64,000 bases of DNA from Nocardioides sediminis (lineage in GTDB: Bacteria; Actinomycetota; Actinomycetes; Propionibacteriales; Nocardioidaceae): contig NZ_PZYZ01000002.1 of NCBI RefSeq assembly GCF_003047295.1, positions 558,001-622,000 on the forward strand. The letters run 5' to 3'. Shown here piece after piece: positions 48,900-57,770 of this stretch. The translations under genes and the position numbers were made by a program. Each line of letters opens with the position of its first letter. The stretch's first letter is position 1. Under the pieces are notes generated by a model. That model was given only the letters and a program-made list of their open reading frames with translations. It had not been told where the DNA came from and did no database searches.

Positions 48900-49864
48900 T
48901 TGTCGAGGACCTCTTGCAGCTTGGTGTTGTTGTCCTCGAGGTAGGCCGCGAACTCGTCTCCGGCTGCCGTGTTGGGCTGCAGGAAGTTGTCCTCGACGTA
49001 CGTCGTGTACTCGTCGGTCTCGATGGCCGCCTCCATCTGCTCGACCCAGTAGTCCTTCGCGGCGTCGTCGATGCCACCGGGGGCCAGGACGCCACGGAAC
49101 TGGGCGAAGGAGACGTCGATGCCCTGCTCGCTGGCGGTCGGGATGTCCTTGAGCTCGTCGTACTCGTAGCGCTCGTCGGCGTAGGCGCACAGCGCCTTGA
49201 TGTCACCGGACTCGAGCTGTCCGATCACCTCGCCGGGGTTGAGGGAGGCGATGTCGATCTGATCGCCGAGCAGCGCCGCGGTGAGCTCGCCGCCGGACTC
49301 GAACGAGACCCGGTCGAACTCGACCCCGGTCTGCTGCTCGGTGAGGGTGAAGACGACGTTGTCCAGGCCGGTCGCGCCGCTGATGCCGGCGACGATGCGC
49401 TCGGACTTGGCGGCGTCCACGACGTCGGTGCAGGTCTCGTAGGGGGCGTCCTGGGGAGCCACCATCAGGGTGAAGTCGTCGGCGATCTTCATGATCGGAG
49501 TGAAGTCCTCGTAGGTCCAGTCGACCGTGCCGCCGAGGGGGAGGGCCAGCAGCGCGGTCTCGGTGGCGAGGAGGTACTGGCCGTTGCCCGACTCGCCCAG
49601 GAACTGGGCGTACCCGACGGCGCCCGAGCCGCCGTCCTTGTTCTCCACGTTGACGTTGAGGTCGCCGTTGGCGGCCTCCAGGGCACCGGCCGTGGCACGA
49701 CCGGCCAGGTCGCTGCCACCGCCGGCGGCGAACGGGACGAGCATGGTGACGTCGCCGCGGGGGCTGAAGTCGCCGCCCTCCTCGGCGCCACCGGCCCCGC
49801 CGCACGCGGCGAGGAGGGTGACCGCTGCTGTGGCGGTGAGGGTCGTACGGATGATGCGCTTCAC
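48896..49864 (-). CDS. tctC: TctC-like substrate-binding lipoprotein
   Basis: A 322-residue extracytoplasmic binding protein. It has a lipoprotein signal with lipobox LAAC (C21), then VTMLVPFAAGGGSDLAGRA, NVENKDGGSGAVGYAQFL, and ALCAYADERYEYDELKDIPTASEQG, all TctC/Bug family features. It captures a carboxylate for TctAB. AAGGAG lies upstream of the GTG at 49864. In actinobacteria the lipid anchor keeps it at the membrane. It is the first gene of the transporter set. Confidence 0.92.
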   Translation of the reverse strand: MKRIIRTTLTATAAVTLLAACGGAGGAEEGGDFSPRGDVTMLVPFAAGGGSDLAGRATAGALEAANGDLNVNVENKDGGSGAVGYAQFLGESGNGQYLLATETALLALPLGGTVDWTYEDFTPIMKIADDFTLMVAPQDAPYETCTDVVDAAKSERIVAGISGATGLDNVVFTLTEQQTGVEFDRVSFESGGELTAALLGDQIDIASLNPGEVIGQLESGDIKALCAYADERYEYDELKDIPTASEQGIDVSFAQFRGVLAPGGIDDAAKDYWVEQMEAAIETDEYTTYVEDNFLQPNTAAGDEFAAYLEDNNTKLQEVLDK

Positions 49865-49896
49865 GCGAGCTCCTTGGGTCGGGTGGTGCGGGGTTG

Positions 49897-50289
49897 TCAG
49901 CCGAGCTGGTGGGACTTCTGGGCGAGGCGTTCCTCGAAGCCGGGCACGTCGATGACGAAGCGCTCGTGCGTCCCCGACCCGATCTGCTCGACGTCGTCGC
50001 GGACGTCGATCGAGAACACGACGCGGCGACGGTCGACCTCGGTCACCGTGGCCGTCGCAGTCACGGTCTGGCCGAGCAGCGTCGCTGCCGTGTGGGCGAC
50101 CTCGACCTTGGTGCCGACGCTGGCCTGGTCCTCGCCGAGGTAGGGCGCGAGCGCCTCGATGGCGGCCTCCTCCAGGAGGAGCACCAGGTTGGGCGTGGAG
50201 AAGATGTCGTAGTCGCCGCGGCGCGTCGTGTGCTGCTGCTCGACGGTGCGGGCCAGGACGCCTTCGGCTCCGGGGGCAAGGTCTTCCAT
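49897..50289 (-). CDS. FlK-like hot-dog thioesterase
   Basis: A 130-residue hot-dog protein similar to fluoroacetyl-CoA thioesterase FlK. It shows FSTPNLVLLLEEAAIEAL (T32 and E40/E41) and VGTKVEVAHTAATLLG (H66), at the places of the FlK Thr-Glu-His triad. It would hydrolyse a short acyl-CoA and may remove dead-end CoA esters of the pathway. ATG at 50289. It lies between the second CoA-transferase and the TctC gene on the same strand. Confidence 0.82.
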   Translation of the reverse strand: MEDLAPGAEGVLARTVEQQHTTRRGDYDIFSTPNLVLLLEEAAIEALAPYLGEDQASVGTKVEVAHTAATLLGQTVTATATVTEVDRRRVVFSIDVRDDVEQIGSGTHERFVIDVPGFEERLAQKSHQLG

Positions 50290-50340
50290 CGGGTGCGTCT
50301 CCTCGGTTTCTGGATGGTGCTGGTCGGGTCGGGGTCGGGG

Positions 50341-51645
50341 TCAGTCGGTCGGCGGCTGCGGGGAGCCGGCGGGGCGGCGCGGCGGGGGAGCCGGGTGGTC
50401 AGGCTCGGCGACGACCCCTGCCTCGACGAGGGCGTCGACGTCGTCGCCCGAGAGGCCGGCCACGTCCTGGAGCGCCACCCGGGTGTGGGAGCCGAGCCGC
50501 GGACCGGCGGCGCCGCGACGTACGGGGGTGCGCGAGAAGCGCATGGGCGAGCCCAGCTGCCGCACGGGACCCATGACGGGGTGGTCCGCGTCCCAGAAGT
50601 AGCCGCGCTGGCCGAGGTGGTCGTCGTTGAACACCTGCTCGTAGTCGGCGATGGGAGCGCACGGCACGCCGGCGGCGTCGAGGCGCTCGACCACCTCGTC
50701 GGTGCGCAGCGTCGACGTGACGGCCTCGATGGCCGGGATCAGGGTGGGGCGGTGCGCGTGCCGGGTGCTGGCATCGCCGTACCTCTCGTCCTCGAGCAGG
50801 TCGTCCAGTCCGAGCGCCCGGCAGAAGCCCTCCCAGGTCTTGGGGGTCACCGCGCCCACCGTCACGTGCCCGTCGCTGGTGCGCACCGCCTGGTAGGGAG
50901 CCGTGCTCTGGTGGGCGGACCCGAGGGGGCCCCCGACCTCCCCGGTGGCGAAGTACTTGCCGGCCTCCCAGATCGCGAACGAGACGCCGGCCTCGAGCAG
51001 GGAGACGTCGAGGTGCTGCCCCTCCCCGTCCCGGTCGCGCTGGCGCAGCGCGGCGAGGACGGCCATGGCGACGTACATGGCGCACACGAGGTCGCAGATG
51101 GGGACCCCGATCTTGACCGGGTCACCGTCGGCGGTGCCGGTGATGCTCATCAGTCCGCCGCGGGCCTGCGCCATGATGTCGAGGCCGGGCAGCATCGCGA
51201 GCGGGCCGTCCTGCCCCCAGCCGGAGGCGGAGGCGTAGACCAGGCGCGGGTTGATCTCGCGCAGGTCGTCGTAGCCGAGGCCCAGGCGACGCATGGTGCC
51301 GGGGCGCAGGTTCTCGACCAGGACGTCGGCGCTCTGGACGAGCCGGCGGAACGCCGCCAACCCGTCGGGGTGCTTGAGGTCGAGACCCACCGACTCCTTG
51401 TTGCGGTTGAGCCGCGCGAACGGCGAGCTCTCGCCCTGCACGAAGGGACCGGTGGCGCGGACGGGGTCGCCCCCGGTGGACGGGTTCTCCACCTTGATCA
51501 CGCGGGCGCCGAGGTCGGCGAGGTGCATCGTGGCGAAGGGCGCCGCCATGAAGGCGCCGACCTCGAGGACGACGATGCCGTCCAGCGGCGCGGCTCCGCC
51601 GGAGTCGGCTCGGGCTGCGGCGCTGGCGGGCGTGGTGTGGGCCAT
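50341..51645 (-). CDS. Class III CoA-transferase (second copy)
   Basis: A 434-residue CaiB/BaiF enzyme. It has LDGIVVLEVGAFMAAPFATMHLADLGARVIKVE, NRNKESVGLDLKHP, VENLRPGTMRRLGLGYDDL and LDIMAQARGGLMSITG with the likely catalytic Asp. It is clearly related to, but different from, the copy at 44764-46011, so each may use another acid. ATG at 51645. It is divergent from the GntR gene across 200 bases that contain a GntR-like operator. Confidence 0.9.
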   Translation of the reverse strand: MAHTTPASAAARADSGGAAPLDGIVVLEVGAFMAAPFATMHLADLGARVIKVENPSTGGDPVRATGPFVQGESSPFARLNRNKESVGLDLKHPDGLAAFRRLVQSADVLVENLRPGTMRRLGLGYDDLREINPRLVYASASGWGQDGPLAMLPGLDIMAQARGGLMSITGTADGDPVKIGVPICDLVCAMYVAMAVLAALRQRDRDGEGQHLDVSLLEAGVSFAIWEAGKYFATGEVGGPLGSAHQSTAPYQAVRTSDGHVTVGAVTPKTWEGFCRALGLDDLLEDERYGDASTRHAHRPTLIPAIEAVTSTLRTDEVVERLDAAGVPCAPIADYEQVFNDDHLGQRGYFWDADHPVMGPVRQLGSPMRFSRTPVRRGAAGPRLGSHTRVALQDVAGLSGDDVDALVEAGVVAEPDHPAPPPRRPAGSPQPPTD

Positions 51646-51704
51646 CGGCTGTCCGGTCTCTCCTCGGTCTGACGGGGGTTGATCTGTCGACCTGCGACGG
51701 CATA

Positions 51705-51714
51705 CTGTCTACAG
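51705..51714. promoter_or_regulatory. GntR/FCD-type operator candidate
   Basis: CTGT-CT-ACAG, an inverted repeat resembling the TNGTNNNACNA type of sites bound by FCD-domain GntR proteins. It lies in the divergent region between the CoA-transferase and the GntR gene. Confidence 0.45.
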
Positions 51715-51844
51715 AACACAGACCAATGTGGCAAGGGTCACACCGAAAATCACCGAGCGAACGCTTCGACCGGACCGGACCACCGGTGCGGCGGAGGCCC
51801 GCGACGCAGGCGCTGGAGACGGTCCCTGCGAGAAGGTGACGACC

Positions 51845-52600
51845 ATGAACTCAGACAAGGGAGCAGACGTGGACCGACGCATCGCCGCCCCGCCGACCAT
51901 GTCCGTGCTCGCCGCGGAGGCGCTCCGCTCGATGATCCTCAGCGGCGAGCTGCTGCCGGGCGACCGCCTCCCGGAGAACTCCCTGACCGCGCAGCTGGGC
52001 GTCAGCAGGTCTCCGTTGCGCGAGGCCATGTCGGTCCTCGAGCAGGAGGGCCTGATCGTGCAGGCGCCCCGACGGGGCGCCATCGTGGCGCCCCTCACGG
52101 CCCACGACATCTACGAGATCTACACGTTGCGCGAGCAGCTCGAGGAGCTCGCGATCCGGCTCGGCGTGCCCGTGGCGGAGGAGGCTCGTCTCGACCGGCT
52201 GCGGGAGGCGTTCGCCCGCCTGGAGGCGGCGACGGGCGACGACCAGACGGAGCACACCCGCCTCGCCTTCGAGTTCCACCTGGCACTCGTCGGCCTCGCC
52301 GGGCACCGCCGCCTGGAGGAGTCGTTCCGCTCGCTCTCGCTCCAGATGCAGCTCTGCATGGCGATGAACAGGCGCGCCCGGGCGGGCCTGGAGACGATGA
52401 AGGAGGACGCAGCCCGGCACCGGCCGCTGCTCGACCTCGCCCTGGCCGGCGACCGCGACGGACTCCTGGTGGCGCTGCGCAACCACGGCCAGCGCACCTT
52501 CCTGCTCTACGCCGAGGAGCACGTCGACGGCCACTCGCCGGAGTCACGGGCCTGGTTCGCCGAGGTCAGGGCCCAGCTCGAGGGGTCGGAGGCCTCGTGA
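51845..52600 (+). CDS. GntR family regulator, FCD type
   Basis: A 251-residue regulator. Residues ~20-85 are a GntR winged helix (ALRSMILSGELLPGDRLPENSLTAQLGVSRSPLREAMSVLEQEGL). Residues ~95-230 are an FCD helical domain (YEIYTLREQLEELAIRLG, FEFHLALVGLAGHRRL, HRPLLDLALAGDRD) that binds a carboxylate, often through a metal held by His/Asp. ATG at 51845 with GAAGGTG upstream; a longer frame begins at 51728. It overlaps the following hydratase gene (GTGA), so it belongs to the degradative operon it probably controls. Confidence 0.88.
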   Translation: MNSDKGADVDRRIAAPPTMSVLAAEALRSMILSGELLPGDRLPENSLTAQLGVSRSPLREAMSVLEQEGLIVQAPRRGAIVAPLTAHDIYEIYTLREQLEELAIRLGVPVAEEARLDRLREAFARLEAATGDDQTEHTRLAFEFHLALVGLAGHRRLEESFRSLSLQMQLCMAMNRRARAGLETMKEDAARHRPLLDLALAGDRDGLLVALRNHGQRTFLLYAEEHVDGHSPESRAWFAEVRAQLEGSEAS

Positions 52601-53016
52601 CCACGACCGGAACCCCAGCCCTCGCCGGGCTGGAGGCCGCGATCGGCTGGGAGGGTCCGGGACGGGTCGACGTCATCGAGCGCCGCCACCTCGCCGACTA
52701 CCGCCGGGCGACGGGGCTGGACCCGGAGGGGACCGTCGTCCCCTTGACCATCTGCGCCTGCTTCCTGTCCGAGCCGCCGCCGATGCCGGCCGCGGAGGCC
52801 TACGGCCTGGGCTGGATCAACGGCGGCGACCGCTTCGAGTACGCCGGGCCGCGCCTCGTCCTCGGGGACGAGCTGCGGTCACGACTGCGCTTCACCGCCG
52901 TGACCGAGAAGCAGGGGCGCAGCGGGTCGCTGGCGATCCTGACCTTCGAGACCGAGTTCACCCGCCCGGACGGCTCTCCCGCCGTGCGCCACGTCGGGAC
53001 GAGGATCCGCCGATGA
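52597..53016 (+). CDS. FAS1-like/MaoC N-terminal dehydratase subunit
   Basis: A 139-residue hot-dog protein of the N-terminal MaoC (PF13452) kind. It shows ERRHLADYRRATGLDPEG, TICACFLSEPPPMPAAEAYGLGWINGGDRFEYAGP and VTEKQGRSGSLAILTFETEF. On its own it lacks the catalytic Asp-His of MaoC and needs a partner, which is the next gene. Pairs of this kind hydrate mesaconyl-CoA-like or other enoyl-CoA esters. GTG at 52597 overlaps the GntR stop. Confidence 0.8.
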   Translation: MTTTGTPALAGLEAAIGWEGPGRVDVIERRHLADYRRATGLDPEGTVVPLTICACFLSEPPPMPAAEAYGLGWINGGDRFEYAGPRLVLGDELRSRLRFTAVTEKQGRSGSLAILTFETEFTRPDGSPAVRHVGTRIRR

Positions 53017-53420
53017 CCGACGCCCCCGCCGAGCGCTTCGAGCGCACCCACACCGCCACCCTGCGCACGCTGGTCCAGTACGCCGGGGCCAGCGGCGACT
53101 TCTACGAGATGCACTACGACGTGCCGTTCGCGCAGGAGCGCGGGCATGCCGAGCTGTCCGTCCACGGGCTGCTCAAGACCGCGTGGCTCGGACAGCTCGT
53201 GGACGACTGGTTCGGCGGGCACGGACGGGTGGTCTCCTTCGAGGTCTCCTACCGCGACATGGACTACCGCGACCGGCCGGTCACCTGCGGCGGCGAGGTG
53301 ACCCGCCGGCACGGCACGACGGTGGAGCTCGCGCTGTGGACCGAGGACGCCGACGGCCGCACCACGACGACCGGTGCCGCCGTGATCGAGCTCGACGACC
53401 ACTCAGGGAGTGACGCATGA
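53013..53420 (+). CDS. MaoC-like hydratase subunit
   Basis: A 135-residue hot-dog protein with the MaoC motif YAGASGDFYEMHYDVPFAQERG (Asp and His of the active site) and LSVHGLLKTAWLGQLVDDW. It should form an (R)-specific or mesaconyl-type hydratase with the preceding gene product. ATGA overlaps on both sides tie it to its neighbours. Confidence 0.85.
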   Translation: MTDAPAERFERTHTATLRTLVQYAGASGDFYEMHYDVPFAQERGHAELSVHGLLKTAWLGQLVDDWFGGHGRVVSFEVSYRDMDYRDRPVTCGGEVTRRHGTTVELALWTEDADGRTTTTGAAVIELDDHSGSDA

Positions 53421-54340
53421 CCTTGGACGAGATCAGGGCGCTGGCCGCACGGCTGGGGCACCCCGTCGTGACGGGCGAGCCCGAGTCGGCGGGACGGTTC
53501 GCGGACGGGCGCAGGTACCGCGTCGAGATCCCGAGCTGCGAGGGCCCGGCGGTGATGGCCGCGGTGCTCGACGAGGCGGGCCGGCGTGGCGTACGCGTCG
53601 ACCGGGTGTCCCAGGGGAGCGGCATCATGATGCTCACCGACGACGAGATCCGGGAGATGGTCGGCCTGGGGGAGGAGCACGACGTCGAGGTGTGCCTGTT
53701 CCTCGGGCCGCGCAGCGCGTGGGACACCGGTGGACAGGCCAAGGTCGCCGGTGCCGTGGGTGGCGCCGCGCGCGGCAACGCCGCGGTCGCGGCCTCGCTC
53801 GCCGACGCCCGCCGCGCGTGCGACCTCGGGGTGCGCAGCCTGCTCGTCGGCGACCTCGGGGTCCTCGAGCTCCTCGGACGCCTCAAGGCCGAGGGCGAGC
53901 TCCCGGCCGACCTGGTCCTCAAGACGTCGGTGCTGATGCCCTTGGGCAACGGGCCGACCGCGGCGCTCTACGAACGGGTCGGCGCCAGCAGCCTCAACGT
54001 CTCGACCGACCTCACGATCTCCCAGCTCGCCGAGGTCCGCGGGGCGACCACCGCTCCCATCGACATGTACGTCGAGGTGCCCGACGACCAGGGCGGCCAC
54101 GTCCGGATGTACGAGGTGGCCGAGGTGGTCCGCGTGGCCGCACCCGTCTACCTCAAGATGGGCCTGCGCAACGCGCCCAACATCTATCCGACCGGCGCCC
54201 ACCTGGCGTCGCTGGCGACCGACCTCGGGCGCGAGCGGGTCCGCCGCGCCGAGCTCGTCCTGCGACTGCTCGCCGAGCTGGCGCCCGACCTCGTCGAGGC
54301 GCCCGGCTCCGTCCCGGCGTCGGCCGGGGTGCCGGCATGA
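53417..54340 (+). CDS. TIM-barrel protein, U32 peptidase-like
   Basis: A 307-residue protein of uncertain family. It has regular beta-alpha units: VSQGSGIMMLTDDEIREMV, EVCLFLGPRSAWDTGGQAKV, SLADARRACDLGVRSLLVGD, DLVLKTSVLMPLGNGPTAALY, ASSLNVSTDLTISQLAEVR, PIDMYVEVPDDQGG and YLKMGLRNAPNIYPTG. The order resembles a TIM barrel, and the style recalls U32 peptidase-like proteins, but their Cys-rich motif is missing. An isomerase or lyase acting on the pathway intermediate is possible. It overlaps the MaoC gene and the carbonic anhydrase-like gene, so it is co-expressed. Confidence 0.6.
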   Translation: MTLDEIRALAARLGHPVVTGEPESAGRFADGRRYRVEIPSCEGPAVMAAVLDEAGRRGVRVDRVSQGSGIMMLTDDEIREMVGLGEEHDVEVCLFLGPRSAWDTGGQAKVAGAVGGAARGNAAVAASLADARRACDLGVRSLLVGDLGVLELLGRLKAEGELPADLVLKTSVLMPLGNGPTAALYERVGASSLNVSTDLTISQLAEVRGATTAPIDMYVEVPDDQGGHVRMYEVAEVVRVAAPVYLKMGLRNAPNIYPTGAHLASLATDLGRERVRRAELVLRLLAELAPDLVEAPGSVPASAGVPA

Positions 54341-54870
54341 CCGGCCCGCTGCTCATCCCCCTGCGCGGCGCGACCCCCGTCGTCGAGCCCGGCGCCTGGC
54401 TGGCGCCCACCGTGGTGCTGGTGGGACAGGTGACCGTCCGTGCCGGCGCGAGCATCTGGTTCGGCTCGGTGCTGCGCGCCGAGGCCGGCACGATCGAGGT
54501 CGGCCCCGACGCCAACATCCAGGACAACTCGGTCCTCCACACCGACGACGGGCTGGCGCTGAGGGTCGGACGCAACACCTCCGTCGGTCACGGCGTCGTG
54601 CTCCACGGCTGCGTGGTCGGCGACGACGTGGTGGTCGGCATGGGGTCCCGGGTGCTCAACCGGGCCGTCATCGGCTCCGAGTCGCTGCTGGCGGCGGGCG
54701 CTGTCGTGCTGGAGGGCCGGGAGACCCCCGCACGGTCGCTGCTGGCCGGGGTGCCGGCCAAGGTGCGCGGTGAGCTCGACGACGACCAGGTCGAGTCGCT
54801 GCGCGAGAACGGCCGCATCTACCAGCTGCTCCGCGACGAGTACCGCTCGTCGGGGTCCGGGGAGGCGTGA
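54337..54870 (+). CDS. Gamma-carbonic anhydrase-like hexapeptide protein
   Basis: A 177-residue left-handed beta-helix protein. Hexapeptide turns run from residue ~15 to 130. ANIQDNSVLHTDDG and TSVGHGVVLHGCVVGDDVVVGMG contain the His positions that bind metal in gamma-carbonic anhydrases (YrdA, PaaY). In PaaY-like proteins the fold has thioesterase activity on dead-end CoA esters, which would suit a CoA pathway. It overlaps the barrel gene and the FAD oxidase gene. Confidence 0.85.
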   Translation: MTGPLLIPLRGATPVVEPGAWLAPTVVLVGQVTVRAGASIWFGSVLRAEAGTIEVGPDANIQDNSVLHTDDGLALRVGRNTSVGHGVVLHGCVVGDDVVVGMGSRVLNRAVIGSESLLAAGAVVLEGRETPARSLLAGVPAKVRGELDDDQVESLRENGRIYQLLRDEYRSSGSGEA

Positions 54871-56237
54871 GCGTGGGCGCGCTCCACGAGCTCGAGGCGG
54901 CGCTGCCCGCCGGCACGGTGGTCGTCGACCCGGCCACGGTGGACAACCACCGGCGCGACCGGGCCGACCTGTGCCCGGCCGGGACGCCGCTGGCGCTGGT
55001 GCGGCCGCGCACCACCGAGCAGGTCCAGGCCGTGATGCGCTGGGCGACCCGCCACCGGGTGCCGGTGGTGCCGCAGGGCGCCCGCACGGGACTGTCCGGG
55101 GGCGCCAACGCGGTCGAGGGGTGCCTGTTGCTGTCCCTGGCCGGGATGGACGCCATCGTCGAGATCGACCCCGTGGACCAGGTGGCCGTCGTCGAGCCCG
55201 GCGTCGTCAACGCCGTGCTGTCGCGGGCCGCCCTGGACGTCGGGCTCTTCTACCCGCCCGACCCCTCGTCGTGGGAGGAGTCGACGATCGGCGGCAACCT
55301 CGCGACCAACGCGGGCGGCCTGTGCTGCGTGAAGTACGGCGTCACCGTCGACTTCGTGCGGGGGTTGGAGGTCGTGCTCGCCGACGGTGAGGTGGTCCGG
55401 ACCGGGCGACGTACGGCCAAGGGCGTGGCGGGCTACGAGCTGACCAAGCTGCTCGTCGGTTCCGAGGGCACGCTCGGCGTGATCACGCAGGCCACGCTGT
55501 CCCTGCGACCGGCACCGGAAGAGGCGCTGACCATGGTCGCGCTCTTCGACGCCGTGCCGCCGGCCCTGGAGGCGGCCATGGAGATCATGTCGTCCGGGGT
55601 GCGGCCCTCGCTGCTGGAGTTCCTCGACGGCCCCTCCATCGCCGCCATCCAGGCCTACCGCGACATGGGCCTGTCCGAGTCCGCGCAGGCCATGCTCCTG
55701 ATGCAGTCCGACCGCGGCCCCCTCGCCGCCGACGACGTCGCGGCCATGGGCAGGCTGTGCGAGGAGCTCGGCGCCGTCGAGGTCGCCGTCGCCGGCGACC
55801 GGGAGGAGTCCGAGATGCTCCTCGCCGCGCGCCGGATGATCAACCCCGCCGTGGAGAAGGTCGGTGCCAGCCTCGTCGACGACGTGGCCGTGCCCCGGGC
55901 GCGCCTCATCGACCTGCTCGACGGCATCGCGCGGATCGCTGAACGGCACGACGTCCGGATCCTGTGCCCCGGGCACATCGGCGACGTCAACATGCACCCG
56001 CACGTGGTCTTCGAGCGCGGCGACGACGCCGCGGCGGCCCGGGCGGCGGACGCCTTCGGCGAGATCATGCAGCTCGCCATCGAGCTCGGCGGGACGATCA
56101 CCGGTGAGCACGGCGTCGGGACGCTCAAGCGCCCCTGGCTCGAGCAGGAGCTCGGCGAGGTCGGCCTCCGGCTCCAGCAGCGCGTCAAGGCGGCGTTCGA
56201 CCCGCTCGGCATCCTCAACCCCGGCAAGGTCGTGTGA
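54867..56237 (+). CDS. FAD-linked 2-hydroxyacid dehydrogenase (GlcD-like)
   Basis: A 456-residue flavoprotein of the VAO/GlcD family. The FAD domain shows VPVVPQGARTGLSGGANAVEGCLLLSL, PPDPSSWEESTIGGNLATNAGGLCCVKYG and GYELTKLLVGSEGTLGVITQATLSL. The C-terminal FAD-oxidase domain has HIGDVNMHPHVVF and ITGEHGVGTLKRPWL (His residues that bind metal and substrate). It oxidises D-lactate, glycolate or D-2-hydroxyglutarate types. GTG at 54867 overlaps the upstream gene. Its stop is 72 bases before the aldehyde dehydrogenase. Confidence 0.9.
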   Translation: MSVGALHELEAALPAGTVVVDPATVDNHRRDRADLCPAGTPLALVRPRTTEQVQAVMRWATRHRVPVVPQGARTGLSGGANAVEGCLLLSLAGMDAIVEIDPVDQVAVVEPGVVNAVLSRAALDVGLFYPPDPSSWEESTIGGNLATNAGGLCCVKYGVTVDFVRGLEVVLADGEVVRTGRRTAKGVAGYELTKLLVGSEGTLGVITQATLSLRPAPEEALTMVALFDAVPPALEAAMEIMSSGVRPSLLEFLDGPSIAAIQAYRDMGLSESAQAMLLMQSDRGPLAADDVAAMGRLCEELGAVEVAVAGDREESEMLLAARRMINPAVEKVGASLVDDVAVPRARLIDLLDGIARIAERHDVRILCPGHIGDVNMHPHVVFERGDDAAAARAADAFGEIMQLAIELGGTITGEHGVGTLKRPWLEQELGEVGLRLQQRVKAAFDPLGILNPGKVV

Positions 56238-56309
56238 TCCGGTCCGCCGTCGCGCGGCCGGCACGGTCGCGCCCCCACGACAGCACCAGCACCAGAACAG
56301 GAGACTGGC

Positions 56310-57770
56310 ATGAGTGACCCCCTGGACGTCCTGCCCCTCGAGCACCGGCGGCTCCGGATCGGCGACACCTGGCGGGAGGCCCGCAGCGGTGCGACCTTCC
56401 CGGTCGAGGACCCGGCCACCGGCGAGGTCGTCGCCGAGGTGCCCGACGCCGGTGTCGAGGACGGACTGGCAGCCCTCGACGCGGCCTGCGATGCACGCGC
56501 GGCCTGGGCGGCGACCCCGCCGCGCAGGCGCTCGGAGCTGTTGACCGCGACGTACGACGCCCTGACCGAGCGGGCCGCCGACCTCGCCAGGCTGATCACG
56601 CTCGAGATGGGCAAGCCGCTCGCCGAGGCGCGGGCCGAGGTCGCCTACGGGGCGGAGTTCTTCCGTTGGTTCGCCGAGGAGGCGGTCCGCGTCGAGGGGC
56701 GCTACAACGTGGCGCCCGCGGGGGGCTACCGGGTGCTGACCGTGCCCAAGCCGGTCGGGCCGTGCGTGTTCGTCACGCCCTGGAACTTCCCGCTCGCCAT
56801 GGGGGCGCGCAAGATCGCGCCGGCGCTGGCGGCGGGGTGCACCACGATCACCAAGCCCGCCGGGCAGACGCCACTGACGATGCTCTACCTCGCGCAGCTC
56901 ATGGAGGAGGTCGGGGTGCCCCCGGGCGTGGTCAACGTCATCACGACCGAGCGGTCCGGTGAGGTCGTCTCGGCGCTGCTGGCCGACCGGCGTACCCGCA
57001 AGCTCTCGTTCACCGGCTCGACCGAGGTCGGCCGGGTGCTGCTGCGCCAGGCGGCCGACAACGTGCTGCGCACGTCGATGGAGCTCGGCGGCAACGCCGC
57101 CCTGATCGTGTGCGCGGACGCCGACCTGGACGTCGCGGTCGACGGGGCGATGGTGGCCAAGATGCGCAACATCGGCGAGTCCTGCATCGCCGCCAACCGG
57201 ATCTACGTCGAGGAGCCGGTCCGCGAGGAGTTCACGGCGCGCTTCGCGGAGCGGATGGGCGCGCTCAGGATGGGCCACGGGCTCGAGGACGGCGTCGAGG
57301 TCGGCGCCCTCATCGACGAGGCCTCGGTCGACAAGATCGACACGCTGGTCACCGACGCGGTCGACCGCGGCGCCCGGGCGATCGTGGGCGGCCGCCGCCC
57401 CGACGGCCCCGGCTGGTTCTACCCGCCGACCGTGCTCGTCGACGTGCCCAAGGACGCCCGGCTGCTCGAGGAGGAGATCTTCGGTCCGGTGGCACCGATC
57501 CTGTCCTTCACCTCCGACGAGGAGGTGGTCGCACGCGCCAATGACACCGAGCACGGGCTGGTGGGCTACGTGTTCACCCGTGACCTCCAGCGGGCGCTCC
57601 GGTTCACCGAGTTGCTGGAGACCGGGATGCTGGGGATCAACCGCGGACTGATCTCCGACCCCTCGGCCCCCTTCGGCGGGGTGAAGCAGTCCGGCATCGG
57701 CAAGGAGGGGTCGCACGAGGGCATCCAGGAGTACCTCGACGTCACCTACGCGGCGGTCGACCTGCCGTGA
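56310..57770 (+). CDS. NAD(P)-dependent succinate-semialdehyde-type dehydrogenase
   Basis: A 486-residue aldehyde dehydrogenase. It has VTPWNFPLAMGARKIAPAL, KLSFTGSTEVGRVLL, SMELGGNAALIV (Glu) and GESCIAANRIYV (C292 nucleophile), with EEIFGPVAPILSF later. The layout is closest to GabD/SSADH enzymes. With the iron alcohol dehydrogenase two genes on, it could turn a hydroxyacid via its semialdehyde into a dicarboxylate. CAGGAGA precedes the ATG. Confidence 0.9.
   Translation: MSDPLDVLPLEHRRLRIGDTWREARSGATFPVEDPATGEVVAEVPDAGVEDGLAALDAACDARAAWAATPPRRRSELLTATYDALTERAADLARLITLEMGKPLAEARAEVAYGAEFFRWFAEEAVRVEGRYNVAPAGGYRVLTVPKPVGPCVFVTPWNFPLAMGARKIAPALAAGCTTITKPAGQTPLTMLYLAQLMEEVGVPPGVVNVITTERSGEVVSALLADRRTRKLSFTGSTEVGRVLLRQAADNVLRTSMELGGNAALIVCADADLDVAVDGAMVAKMRNIGESCIAANRIYVEEPVREEFTARFAERMGALRMGHGLEDGVEVGALIDEASVDKIDTLVTDAVDRGARAIVGGRRPDGPGWFYPPTVLVDVPKDARLLEEEIFGPVAPILSFTSDEEVVARANDTEHGLVGYVFTRDLQRALRFTELLETGMLGINRGLISDPSAPFGGVKQSGIGKEGSHEGIQEYLDVTYAAVDLP

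Noticed and set aside
46173-48944. 923-codon plus-strand frame
   Set aside because: Antisense to TctA, TctB and the enoyl-CoA hydratase; composition is a mirror of membrane protein codons.
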